From CAIWHR01 sp963788185 (GTDB lineage: Bacteria; Pseudomonadota; Gammaproteobacteria; Burkholderiales; Casimicrobiaceae): a stretch of DNA of 64,000 nt. Location: contig CAWBGE010000017.1 of the NCBI GenBank assembly GCA_963788185.1, positions 558,001 through 622,000 on the forward strand, read 5' to 3'. The position numbers and the translations under genes are program-made. Below, piece by piece: positions 26,606 to 36,272 of the stretch (position 1 is its first letter; each line of letters starts with the position of its first letter). Under the pieces are notes generated by a model. That model was not told where the DNA came from, did not search any database, and was given only the letters and a program-made list of their open reading frames with translations.

Positions 26606-26842
26606 TCAGTGCCCTTCCGCAGGGAGCGCGGCGAGCGGCCGCACGCGCACGCGGTGGACGGTGACGATCTGCCCCGCGCGGATCTTGCAGGTCTTGCGGG
26701 TCTCGACCTTGCCGTCGACCCGGACCACGCCCGAGGCGACCAGCGCCTTGCCGCCGCCGCCGCTGTCGGCGAGGCCGGCGACCTTCACGAGATCGCACAA
26801 CGCGATGAACTCGCCGGTCAGTCGAACTTCGATCTCGGTCAT
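26606..26842 (-). CDS. YbcJ-like S4-domain RNA-binding protein
   Basis: A 78-residue protein made of one S4 RNA-binding domain. The alpha-L fold shows as FIALCDLVKVAGLADSGGGGKALVASGVVRVDGKVETRKTCKIRAGQIVTV, which contains the loop VRVDGxxExRK common to the YbcJ family. Such proteins associate with ribosomal RNA. The start at 26842 gives the family's standard length. It is monocistronic and divergent from creA. Confidence 0.85.
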   Translation of the reverse strand: MTEIEVRLTGEFIALCDLVKVAGLADSGGGGKALVASGVVRVDGKVETRKTCKIRAGQIVTVHRVRVRPLAALPAEGH

Positions 26843-27021
26843 CTGCGCCTTCCACTGCGGACAAATGCAGCTTGCATTATCGGCTAGAATGCGCCGCAAG
26901 CGGGGACGAGAATCGGCGGCACTACGACGCTGATCAGCATCGTCATCGGTCACGCCTGTATCGTGTGGCGGTTCCTGCGAGGCGGGGAAAAATCGCGGGC
27001 ACGTTGAATGGGAGTATGGCC

Positions 27022-27504
27022 ATGCGCAACCTCCATCGCGCGGCATCAATGGCGCTGTCCGCGGCATTGATGCTCGCGGTACCCGGGGTCGATGCAGAGG
27101 AGATCGGCTCGGTCGACACCGAGTTCGTCCTGCTCGGCCCCGATCACAAGGTCGTGGTCGAGGTCTTCGACGACCCGTCGGTCAAAGGTGTCGCGTGTTA
27201 CATCTCGCGCGCCAGGACCGGCGGCATGAAGGGCGCCGTGGGCCTCGCCAAGGATCCGTCGCGATTTTCGGTGGCCTGCCGCCAGGTGGGGCCGCTCGGT
27301 TTTGCGAGGCCGCTGCCCGTGCAGGAGGAAGTGTTCCGCGAAGGGGCGTCGTTCATCTTCAAGCACGTGCGCGTGGTGCGCATGGTCGACGTCAAGCGCA
27401 ACGCGCTCGTCTATCTCACCTATTCGGACCGCGTCATCGACGGCTTCCCCGACAATGCGGTGACCGCAGTCGCCGTGTCCGAGCCCAGGATTCCCGTCAA
27501 GTGA
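27022..27504 (+). CDS. creA: CreA family protein, secreted
   Basis: A 160-residue exported protein of the CreA family (function unknown). After a signal peptide (MRNLHRAASMALSAALMLAVPG) comes the family core: IGSVDTEFVLLGPDHKVVVEVFDDPSVKGVACYISRARTGG, which is highly conserved, then DPSRFSVACRQVGP with the paired cysteine, and YLTYSDRVIDGFPDNAVTAV. GGAG lies eight bases before the ATG at 27022; an ATG two codons earlier is too close to that site. It converges on uup with 21 bp between stops. Confidence 0.88.
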   Translation: MRNLHRAASMALSAALMLAVPGVDAEEIGSVDTEFVLLGPDHKVVVEVFDDPSVKGVACYISRARTGGMKGAVGLAKDPSRFSVACRQVGPLGFARPLPVQEEVFREGASFIFKHVRVVRMVDVKRNALVYLTYSDRVIDGFPDNAVTAVAVSEPRIPVK

Positions 27505-27525
27505 CCGGGTTCCGCAGCGCCGTGG

Positions 27526-29454
<1,929 letters not shown>

Positions 29455-29529
29455 CGGAAGGCGAAATTCGGAATCATCGGCAGCGCGCGGGTGCGGAGGG
29501 AGGCCCCGACGCAGAACATGCCGCGCGCG

Positions 29530-30288
29530 TCAGCCGCGACCGACGTACGGCATCTTGGTCGCCATGACGGTCATGAACTGGACGTTGGCTTCGAGCGGCA
29601 GGTTCGCAATGTAGAGGATCGCATCGGCGACGTGCCTCAAGTCCATCAGCGGCTCGACCGCGACGTTGCCGCTCGCCTGAAGGATGCCGGCGGCCATGCG
29701 GGACGCGAAGTCGGTCGCCGCATTGCCGATGTCGATCTGGCTGCAGGCAATATCGTGGCTGCGGCCGTCGAGCGACGTCGCCTTGGTCAGGCCGGTGATC
29801 GCGTGCTTGGACGCGGTGTACGGAGCCGAGTGGGGACGCGGAGCGTGCGCGGAGATCGAGCCGTTGTTGATGATCCGCCCGCCCCGCGGGGCCTGGCTCT
29901 TCATCAGGATGAACGCCTGCTGCGTGCATAGGAATGCCCCGGTCAGGTTGATGTCGACGACCGCCTGCCATTGGGCGAGCGTGACGTCCTCGATGTTGAC
30001 CGCCGGCGCATTGACGCCGGCATTGTTGAACAGCAGGTCGAGTCGCCCGAAGGCCGTCTTTATCCGTGCGAACAGCGCTTCGACCGAAGCCGGGTCGCTG
30101 ACGTCGGCGGCGATCGCGAGTGCACGGTCGCCATCGCTGCCGGCCTCCGCGATGGCGCGTTCGAGCGCGTCGATCCGCCGCCCGGCAAAGACCACCCGAA
30201 AGCCGTTGCGCAGCAGCGCCAGCGCGGCCGTCTTGCCGATGCCGGACCCGGCACCGGTGACCAATGCAACCCGGACAGGGGCGTTCAT
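29530..30288 (-). CDS. Short-chain dehydrogenase/reductase
   Basis: A 252-residue NAD(P)-dependent oxidoreductase of the classical SDR type. It shows the cofactor motif TGAGSGIG (residues 11-18), NNAG near 89, the catalytic serine in NNGSISAHAP and YTASK near 156-160. Arginines in the FAGRRIDAL loop at the end of beta-2 suggest NADP preference. Substrate unknown. The ATG at 30288 places TGxxxGxG in its usual position; earlier in-frame sequence is not conserved. It is divergent from the acyltransferase gene, about 200 bp apart. Confidence 0.85.
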   Translation of the reverse strand: MNAPVRVALVTGAGSGIGKTAALALLRNGFRVVFAGRRIDALERAIAEAGSDGDRALAIAADVSDPASVEALFARIKTAFGRLDLLFNNAGVNAPAVNIEDVTLAQWQAVVDINLTGAFLCTQQAFILMKSQAPRGGRIINNGSISAHAPRPHSAPYTASKHAITGLTKATSLDGRSHDIACSQIDIGNAATDFASRMAAGILQASGNVAVEPLMDLRHVADAILYIANLPLEANVQFMTVMATKMPYVGRG

Positions 30289-30485
30289 GTGCTCGTCACT
30301 CCTCGCAGAAGATCGCGGTGGGCCGACGCAGCCAAACGGGGGCAGGCCGCGCGATGCATTGGCGCATTTTCGCTTGCGATCGGCAGCCTGCGCAATCGCG
30401 CATGGCGCGGGCGTGGGGCACTCGTATAGACTGCCGTCTGTTGCACCTTGCCCGCCGGCGCCCGCCGGTCGCTTTCGATCACGCC

Positions 30486-31343
30486 ATGCACCTCGCATTG
30501 CGCGCGCTCGCCGCGCTGCCACTGTCGGTCCTGTATCTCTTCTCCGCGACGCTGGCATTCGTCATCGACGACATCCTGCGCTGGCGGCGGGAGCAGGTCG
30601 ATCGTGATCTGGCGCTGGCGTTTCCGGAGCGGGCGCCCGCGGAGCGCCGCAGGATCAGGCACGACTCCTACCGCCGCGTTGCCGATCTTTTCGTCGAGAT
30701 GATCTGGGGGAGCCGCGCCACCGCCGACGAGCTTCGGCAGCGGGTGGTGTTCGACAACCCCGAGGTCATACAGCGCAACGCCGCCGCGGGCCATTCGTGT
30801 GTGCTGCTGGCTCCGCATTTCTGCAACTGGGAGTGGCTGCTGTTGTCCGGCGGTATCACGTTCGGCTTTCCCATCGATGCCGTGTACAAGCCGCAGCGAT
30901 TGTCGGGGCTCGATCGCTTCCTGCGCGAGACGCGCGCGCGCTTCGGCGGCAAGCCGATTCCGCAGGGCGAGTTCGTTTTCGAAATCATGAACCGGGCGGG
31001 GCAGCTGCGCGGCTACGCGCTGATCGCCGACCAGACGCCGCGACCGGGCGATCGAAAGTACTGGACGTGTTTCCTCAACCGCGACACCGCGTTCTTTGTC
31101 GGCGCCGAGAAAGTGGCCCGCTTCCTCGATGCGCCGATCTTCTATGTCGGCGTGCGCCGCCTCGCGCGCGGCCACTACGCGGTGCACTTCACCGCGCTGG
31201 CCGAACCGCCCTTTGAGCGCACCGACGCGCCGCCGGTCATGGAGGGCTTCGCACGCCACCTCGAGGCAGCGGTGAGCGAAGCCCCGGCCGACTGGTTGTG
31301 GCTGCAGAAGCGCTGGAAATATCCGCGGCCCGCCGGCGAGTAG
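30486..31343 (+). CDS. LpxL/HtrB-type lysophospholipid acyltransferase
   Basis: A 285-residue inner-membrane acyltransferase of the lipid A biosynthesis family, which adds secondary acyl chains to lipid A (or a related lipid). An N-terminal hydrophobic anchor (LPLSVLYLFSATLAFVIDDIL) precedes the catalytic HX4E motif in APHFCNWEW (H near residue 109), PIDAVYKPQ, and the ADQTPRPGDRKYWTCFLNRDTAFFVGAEKVAR region. WLWLQKRWKYPRP closes the protein in the usual way. The ATG at 30486 is the best start; no strong ribosome site is seen. Confidence 0.85.
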   Translation: MHLALRALAALPLSVLYLFSATLAFVIDDILRWRREQVDRDLALAFPERAPAERRRIRHDSYRRVADLFVEMIWGSRATADELRQRVVFDNPEVIQRNAAAGHSCVLLAPHFCNWEWLLLSGGITFGFPIDAVYKPQRLSGLDRFLRETRARFGGKPIPQGEFVFEIMNRAGQLRGYALIADQTPRPGDRKYWTCFLNRDTAFFVGAEKVARFLDAPIFYVGVRRLARGHYAVHFTALAEPPFERTDAPPVMEGFARHLEAAVSEAPADWLWLQKRWKYPRPAGE

Positions 31344-31365
31344 CGACACCCGGCGGGTACCGGCG

Positions 31366-32640
31366 TCACTTGCCGCGCAGCAGCGCCCACAGTGCGAGTG
31401 CGCCGAACGTCGCGGTGCCGATGCCGCCCAGCGTGAAACTGCCGAGCTTCAGCGTGAAGTCGCCGGCACCCAGCACCAGCGTCACCGCGGCGACGATCAG
31501 GTTGCGGTTCTCGCTGAAGTCGACCTTGTTCTCGACCCAGATCCGCGCGCCCGCGACGGCGATGAGCCCGAAGACGACGATCGAAACCCCGCCCAGCACC
31601 GGACCGGGAATGGTCTGGATCAGCGCGCCGAATTTCGGCGAGAATCCCAGCGCGATCGCGATCAGCGCGGCGATGACGAACACCACCGTCGAGTAGATCT
31701 TCGTCACCGCCATGACGCCGATGTTCTCGGCGTAGGTGGTGACCCCGGTGCCGCCGACGCTTCCCGCCAGCATCGTGGCCACGCCGTCGCCCACGAATGC
31801 GCGTCCCATGTAGCGATCGAGGTCGCGATGCGTCATCGCGCTCACCGCCTTGATGTGCCCGAGATTCTCGGCGACCAGAATGATCGCGACCGGCGCAATC
31901 AGCGCCATCGCCTCGGCCTTCCAGATCGGGGCCGCGAATTTCGGCAGGCCAAACCAGGCGGCGTTGGCGACGCCGGCGAACGCGATCGGCTTGCCCAGGT
32001 CGAGACCGTTGGTGAGGATCATGTAGATCGCGTACGCGGCGAGGAGCCCGACCAGGATCAGCAGCCGCTGCAGCATGCCGCGGGTGAACACGGCGACCCC
32101 GCCCACGCACAGGATCGTCACCAGCGCCATCCAGGCATCGAAGCTGGTGCCGCCGACGCTCTTCACGGCGATCGGCGCGAGGTTCAAGCCGATGACGGCG
32201 ACCACCGCCCCGGTGACTACCGGCGGCATCAACCGCTCGATCCAGCCGGTGCCGACGGCCATCACCGCGAGGCCGATCGCCGTGTAGAGGAGACCGGCGG
32301 CGATGATGCCGCCGAGCGCCACGCCAATGTTGGCGTTGGCACCCTGTCCGGCGTAGCCTGTGGCCGCGATGACCACGCCGATGAAGGCGAAGCTCGATCC
32401 GAGATAACTCGGCACCCGCCCGCCGACGAGCACGAAGAAGAGCAGGGTACCGAACCCCGACATCAGGATCGCGACGTTGGGGTCGAAGCCCATCAGCAGC
32501 GGTGCGAGCACGGTGGCGCCGAACATCGCGACGACGTGCTGGAGGCCCATCGCCAGCGTCTGCGGCCAGGGCAGGCGCTCGTCAGGGGCGATGACGCCTT
32601 CGGTGCGGACCTGCCAGGTGGGGAAATACGAATCGCTCAT
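31366..32640 (-). CDS. Uracil/xanthine permease, NCS2 family
   Basis: A 424-residue permease with about 14 predicted membrane segments. Conserved NCS2 pieces include LQHVVAMFGATVLAPLLMG at the start, PSYLGSSFAFIG, PVVTGAVVAVIGLNLA, the substrate site VAENLGHIKAVSAMT and GGTGVTTYAENIGVMAVTKIYS. The AENLGH and TTYAENIG glutamates match UraA/RutG-type pyrimidine transporters more than xanthine transporters. It is a single gene, convergent with the acyltransferase gene. Confidence 0.88.
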   Translation of the reverse strand: MSDSYFPTWQVRTEGVIAPDERLPWPQTLAMGLQHVVAMFGATVLAPLLMGFDPNVAILMSGFGTLLFFVLVGGRVPSYLGSSFAFIGVVIAATGYAGQGANANIGVALGGIIAAGLLYTAIGLAVMAVGTGWIERLMPPVVTGAVVAVIGLNLAPIAVKSVGGTSFDAWMALVTILCVGGVAVFTRGMLQRLLILVGLLAAYAIYMILTNGLDLGKPIAFAGVANAAWFGLPKFAAPIWKAEAMALIAPVAIILVAENLGHIKAVSAMTHRDLDRYMGRAFVGDGVATMLAGSVGGTGVTTYAENIGVMAVTKIYSTVVFVIAALIAIALGFSPKFGALIQTIPGPVLGGVSIVVFGLIAVAGARIWVENKVDFSENRNLIVAAVTLVLGAGDFTLKLGSFTLGGIGTATFGALALWALLRGK

Positions 32641-32738
32641 CAGTGATCTCCGTCTATGCTCATGTCGACAAGGGTTGGCGACGCGGGTCGAATGCAGGCG
32701 CCAGTGTAGATGCCCGAGGCTCTTCCGGCGCTACGGGC

Positions 32739-32765
32739 AAAATAAAAGCGAGCCGCAGCTCGCTT
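32739..32765 (-). terminator. Intrinsic terminator (leftward)
   Basis: Leftwards this reads an 8-bp stem AAGCGAGC/GCTCGCTT with a TGCG loop, followed by TTATTTT. It lies 108 bp after the stop of the 64-residue membrane protein gene and supports that gene being a real transcription unit. Confidence 0.7.
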
Positions 32766-32872
32766 GCTGAGTGAATCCGCAGGTGCCGCTCGGACCCTGC
32801 GTGAGCGGGCGCCGACGCCCGGACCGGCAGCAAACTCGACCGCCGGCACCGACGCCGTGGCGCTCGCGCCGC

Positions 32873-33067
32873 TCAATCGTTTCCTTCGTGCGGCCCGTGG
32901 CGGCGGGCAAACCAGCGCGACGGCGGCCGCCAGGCTTCGAACGCATCGAACGAGAATCCGGCCAGAACCACCAGCCCCGCCAGCGTGCCCAGAACCAGCA
33001 ACACCGGCAACATGTTTTCCGGTCGGATGACCGCCATCAACGTCATTCCCAAAAGTACCGCTTTCAT
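32873..33067 (-). CDS. Small single-span membrane protein
   Basis: A 64-residue protein beginning MKAVLLGMTLMAVIRPENM, then one strong membrane helix (LPVLLVLGTLAGLVVLAGFSF), then an aromatic/basic tail (EAWRPPSRWFARRHGPHEG). GGAG lies nine bases before the ATG at 33067. I know no family. An intrinsic terminator downstream, and the AT-rich promoter-like region upstream shared with the ArgB-like gene, support its expression. Confidence 0.55.
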   Translation of the reverse strand: MKAVLLGMTLMAVIRPENMLPVLLVLGTLAGLVVLAGFSFDAFEAWRPPSRWFARRHGPHEGND

Positions 33068-33203
33068 TGCAGGATCTCCATGGTCGCGACGCGATCGGAT
33101 CTGCAATAAAAGCAACCGCAACACACGCGCATACCCGAAACCGTCAGCTGAGGCTACATTTTCCGTCAGCAGCCAGGACAAGACGCTGCGCTGCATCAAG
33201 AAT

Positions 33204-33302
33204 TTGTCGAAAAGTTTTATTTTCGTTGTATCTGCGCACTGAAGGACTGCGTCACAATGACGCACTCAGCGGGCATTTGCGGCAAAAACAGCCGGCAAAT
33301 GC
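33204..33302 (+). promoter_or_regulatory. Promoter, palindrome and hairpin before the ArgB-like gene
   Basis: The 373-bp gap 33068-33441 holds no gene but is AT-richer than its surroundings. TTGTCG (33204-33209) and TTGTAT (33226-33231), 16 bp apart, form a rightward promoter candidate. Just downstream is a perfect 17-bp palindrome, TGCGTCA-CAA-TGACGCA (33248-33264), likely an operator. A second hairpin pairs GCATTTGC (33273-33280) with GCAAATGC (33295-33302), extended by GGC/GCC. The rest of the gap shows nothing I can name. Confidence 0.45.
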
Positions 33303-33441
33303 AGAATCATGTCGTTTGCCGAGAATGCCGCGGCCGTCGGATGGCGCCGACAAGTGCGTGACCGCGCAGGAATACCGGGCTATTCTGACGGCCGTTTCCC
33401 TGGTGATCCCGTATCCAATCCGATTCCCGTCGGCAACTGCC

Positions 33442-34380
33442 ATGTCTTCCTCGCCATCGCTACCCGCTCACCAGAAGGCGCGCATCCTCGCCGAGGCGCT
33501 GCCGTTCATTCGTGCCTACCACGCCACGACGCTGGTCATCCGGCTCGGCGGAGGCGCCATGGCGGACCCGGTGCTGAAGGCGGGGTTCGCGCGCGACGTG
33601 GCGCTGCTGCGGCTCGTCGGCATGAACCCGATCGTCGTGCACGGCGGTGGGTGGCGCATCGATCAGCTGTCCGAGCAGATGGGCTTGCCGATCCGGCGGC
33701 ACAATGATCTGCGGATCACCGACGAGGCGACGATGAACGTCGTCGAAATGGTGCTCGACGAACTCAATCAGGAGTTGGTCGGTCTCGTCAACAGGCATGG
33801 CGGCCGGGCGATCGGACTCAACGGACAAGACGGTCGCTTCATCCATGCACGGAAGATGGCACTGGCCCCCGCCGCTGCGGGGGAAGCACCAGTCGATCTC
33901 GGTTTGGTGGGTGACGTGGATCGTATCGACGTCGATCTCGTCGGCCTGCTGCTGTCGCGCGGGTTCACCCCGGTGATCATGCCGATCGGCGTCGGCGACG
34001 ACGGGACCGCTTACCACATCAATTCCGACATCGTTGCCGGACAGCTTGCACGCGCGCTCCATGCCGAGAAGCTGGTCCTGATGACCAACGTCCCGGGCGT
34101 GAAGGGGCGCGACGGCAAGCTTGCGTATGTGCTCACGGCGAGCGACGCCGAGTCGCTGCTCGCCGACGGCACGGTAACGGGAGACATGCGGCCGCGCCTC
34201 AATGCCGCGCTGCAAGCCGTGCGGGACGGGGTACGTTCCGTCCACATCATCGACGGTGGGGTGGAGAGCGCGCTGCTGCTCGAAGTGCTGACCGCGGACG
34301 GCGTGGGAACCGCCGTTCGCTCGGACGCCGGTCCGCATTTCCTGGCCGACAGCCGGAGTTATTTCGCGACGGGCGCCTGA
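33442..34380 (+). CDS. Acetylglutamate-kinase-like protein with altered key residues
   Basis: A 312-residue member of the amino-acid kinase family, aligned over its length with betaproteobacterial ArgB (N-acetylglutamate kinase, arginine pathway). Family motifs kept: FARDVALLRLVGMNPIVVHGGG, LRITDEATMNVVEMVLD, the aspartate in HINSDIVAGQLARAL (D196) and HIIDGGVESALLLEVL. However the phosphate-binding lysine of KYGGNAM is arginine here (VIRLGGGAM, R34), the lysine of GGMLPK is arginine (GDMRPR, R252), and GGGPQID reads GGGWRID. In E. coli NAGK the matching K8 and K217 are needed for full activity. So either a much altered kinase or a paralogue with another role. The ATG at 33442 fits the family start. 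Confidence 0.75.
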   Translation: MSSSPSLPAHQKARILAEALPFIRAYHATTLVIRLGGGAMADPVLKAGFARDVALLRLVGMNPIVVHGGGWRIDQLSEQMGLPIRRHNDLRITDEATMNVVEMVLDELNQELVGLVNRHGGRAIGLNGQDGRFIHARKMALAPAAAGEAPVDLGLVGDVDRIDVDLVGLLLSRGFTPVIMPIGVGDDGTAYHINSDIVAGQLARALHAEKLVLMTNVPGVKGRDGKLAYVLTASDAESLLADGTVTGDMRPRLNAALQAVRDGVRSVHIIDGGVESALLLEVLTADGVGTAVRSDAGPHFLADSRSYFATGA

Positions 34381-34384
34381 CGCG

Positions 34385-34413
34385 GCTGAAGGCGCCCTGG
34401 AGGGCGCCTCAGC
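34385..34413. terminator. Hairpin between convergent genes
   Basis: AGGCGCCC and GGGCGCCT pair around a TGGA loop, extended by GCTG/CAGC with one bulged A. There is no T run on either side, so intrinsic termination is uncertain. Its place between two convergent stops suggests a shared end signal. Confidence 0.35.
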
Positions 34414-34422
34414 GATCCGACA

Positions 34423-34686
34423 TCACCGGCTGCCCGGGGTATCGTCGATCCAGAAGACGGGGGCTCCTGGCGCCGGGTGATCCTGCCACCACTGCGCCGC
34501 GGGACCTGGGGCATCCGGATCGGCCGTCGTGCCGGAAGCCGGTACCGACTCTCGCGGCACGTCGTTCTTGACGTCCGCCACCTGTGGCGCCGCCGCCCGG
34601 CTTTGCGAGGGCATCAGTCCCTCGGCGAGGTGGGTGAGAAAACCCAGCACGCCTTGGTCGCCAAAGGAAAAACTCGCTGCTTTCAT
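34423..34686 (-). CDS. Small hypothetical protein under a LysR-type divergent promoter
   Basis: An 87-residue protein beginning MKAASFSFGDQGVLGFLTHLAEGLMPSQ and ending in a Trp/Pro-rich tail (WWQDHPAPGAPVFWIDD). No signal peptide, membrane helix or known domain is evident. A leftward promoter candidate with an operator-like palindrome at its start point lies 40-90 bp upstream, facing the divergent LysR regulator gene. That arrangement suggests it is the regulator's target. Confidence 0.55.
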   Translation of the reverse strand: MKAASFSFGDQGVLGFLTHLAEGLMPSQSRAAAPQVADVKNDVPRESVPASGTTADPDAPGPAAQWWQDHPAPGAPVFWIDDTPGSR

Positions 34687-34725
34687 ATCGATTCCCAACG
34701 GTGGCCGGTGTTCACGCGCGACGGT

Positions 34726-34773
34726 TTGTGCATTGCACAATTGAATATACGGGCATATGGACAGAAAATCCAA
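34726..34773 (-). promoter_or_regulatory. Promoter of the 87-residue gene with LysR-type operator
   Basis: Leftwards, TTGGAT (34768-34773) and TATATT (34744-34749) are 18 bp apart. The perfect palindrome TTGTGC-ATT-GCACAA (34726-34740), with the LysR T-N11-A pattern, begins four bases beyond the -10 box and so covers the start point. Binding there should repress or control this gene. Confidence 0.55.
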
Positions 34774-34823
34774 TCAGCGTTTCTGATCAATGCCATTATT
34801 TTTCGCAATGCGTGCGCATCAGG

Positions 34824-34853
34824 TTGGTGCGTTGCACAAGTTTGACGTATTAT
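34824..34853 (+). promoter_or_regulatory. lysR promoter with second operator copy
   Basis: TTGGTG (34824-34829) and TATTAT (34848-34853), 18 bp apart, form a good promoter for the LysR gene. The spacer contains GTGC-GTT-GCACAA (34827-34839), the same motif as the palindrome 99 bp to the left. An operator between -35 and -10 is a classic autorepression layout. Confidence 0.55.
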
Positions 34854-34885
34854 CGCTGCCGGGAGGATAGGGAGTCCAAAAACAG

Positions 34886-35854
34886 ATGGAACTCTATCAG
34901 CTGCGAACCTTCGTGGTGGTAGCAGAAACCGGTCACTCAACACGGGCGTCGGAAAGGCTGCATCTCAGCCAGCCGGCGGTGAGCGCGCAGGTCAAGGCGC
35001 TCGAAGAAGAGCTGGACGTCGCACTTTTCGAGCGATCGTCGAACGGCATGGCGCTGACTGCGGCCGGTCGCCGACTCTTGCCGGAGGCCGAGCGCGTGAT
35101 CGGCGCGGCTCAGGCGCTGAAGAGCGCTGCACGCGCGCTCAAGGGCGAAATCGTCGGCAAGCTTCGGGTGGGGACCACCGCCGACCCCGAATTCATTCGC
35201 GTCGCCGATTTTCTCGCCCTCGCCATGCGGCGTTTTCCGCGCCTCGACATCGAATTGCAGCAGGAGGTGTCGGGCGCCGCGTTCGAAAAGGTGGTCGAGG
35301 GCGTGCTCGATGCGGGGTTCTATTACGGCGACCTGTCGCATCCGATGGTCGGATCCAGGGTATTGCGCGAGATCGCCTACCGAATCGCCGCGCCCGCCGC
35401 CTGGCGCGTCGGGATCGAAGCCGCGGACTGGCGGGACATCGCGTCGTTGCCCTGGATCATGGCGCCGCCCATCAGCACCAACCATGTGCTCGCGACCGAG
35501 TGGTTCCGGGCTCGCGGTCTGGTACCGGCCAAACGTGTCGAGGCGGACAACCCGCAGGTCATCAGCTCGCTGGTGGTCGGCGGACTCGGCGTGGCGCTGC
35601 TGCGCGAAGACCTTGCCGTCGCCGCGGCGGCCGCCGGCGAAATATGCCTGTGGCGCGACGAGCGGCTTGCCACGCGCCTGAAGTTCATCTACCGCGTCGA
35701 GCGCGAGGGCGACCCGATGCTGAAGGGCGTGCTGGACGTGCTGGCGGAGATCTGGCCGGCGTCGCTGCCGGAGTCCGCGCTGGCCATCTGCGTTGGCGGC
35801 TCGATGCCTATCTGGCGTCGCGGCGGCGACTGGCCTGCGCCGACAGCCGGTTGA
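34886..35854 (+). CDS. LysR-family transcriptional regulator
   Basis: A 322-residue regulator. The N-terminal winged helix-turn-helix is clear: MELYQLRTFVVVAETGHSTRASERLHLSQPAVSAQVKALEEELDVALFER. A linker helix and a periplasmic-binding-protein-like effector domain follow (GKLRVGTTADPEFIR, VVEGVLDAGFYYGDL, NPQVISSLVVGGLGVALLRED). The effector is unknown. A GGGAGG site lies about 20 bases upstream of the ATG, with a nearer GGAG seven bases before it. It is divergent from the 87-residue gene and shares a pair of palindromic sites with it. The 3' end overlaps the next, convergent gene by 47 bp. Confidence 0.9.
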   Translation: MELYQLRTFVVVAETGHSTRASERLHLSQPAVSAQVKALEEELDVALFERSSNGMALTAAGRRLLPEAERVIGAAQALKSAARALKGEIVGKLRVGTTADPEFIRVADFLALAMRRFPRLDIELQQEVSGAAFEKVVEGVLDAGFYYGDLSHPMVGSRVLREIAYRIAAPAAWRVGIEAADWRDIASLPWIMAPPISTNHVLATEWFRARGLVPAKRVEADNPQVISSLVVGGLGVALLREDLAVAAAAAGEICLWRDERLATRLKFIYRVEREGDPMLKGVLDVLAEIWPASLPESALAICVGGSMPIWRRGGDWPAPTAG

Positions 35855-36272
35855 TCGTCAGCGCCGCAACTGAGGCGGCCAACGCGGCGATCGTGGCCGT
35901 GTCGCGCGCCAGCGCGTCGACCAGCTGACCCAGCAACTGAGGATTGCTCTGCTGCACGTAGCGGACGAGTTCGTGCACGTGCGCGGACGTCGCCCGCGCG
36001 GCGTCATCGAACGACACGGGAATCTCGGGCCAGCGCGCCTGTGCCGCGTACTTCGCGAAGACGCCGCCACCGACGATGGTCAGTGCAAGGGGCCCCACCG
36101 ATGCCAGCAGGCGACCGAGCATCCGCGCGCGCAACCGGATGTTGATGCGCTCGAATGCGCCGGCAACGATTGCCGGCATCGAGGCCGAGTTGCCGCAGTC
36201 GACCGCCGTGGCATCGATGGTTTCGGTGCGGGCCGGGTGGGCAGTCGGGTGACGCCGCGCGTTCTTTTTCAA
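35808..36272 (-). CDS. Hypothetical single-span membrane protein
   Basis: A 154-residue protein starting at TTG 36272, eight bases after a strong AGGAGG site. A basic N-terminal region is followed by one membrane helix (LGRLLASVGPLALTIVGGGVFA, residues ~52-73) and a helical C-terminal region (AHVHELVRYVQQSNPQLLGQLVDALARDTATIAALAASVAAL). I recognise no domain. Its last 47 bp overlap the 3' end of the LysR gene on the other strand. Confidence 0.6.
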   Translation of the reverse strand: MKKNARRHPTAHPARTETIDATAVDCGNSASMPAIVAGAFERINIRLRARMLGRLLASVGPLALTIVGGGVFAKYAAQARWPEIPVSFDDAARATSAHVHELVRYVQQSNPQLLGQLVDALARDTATIAALAASVAALTINRLSAQASRRRDAR

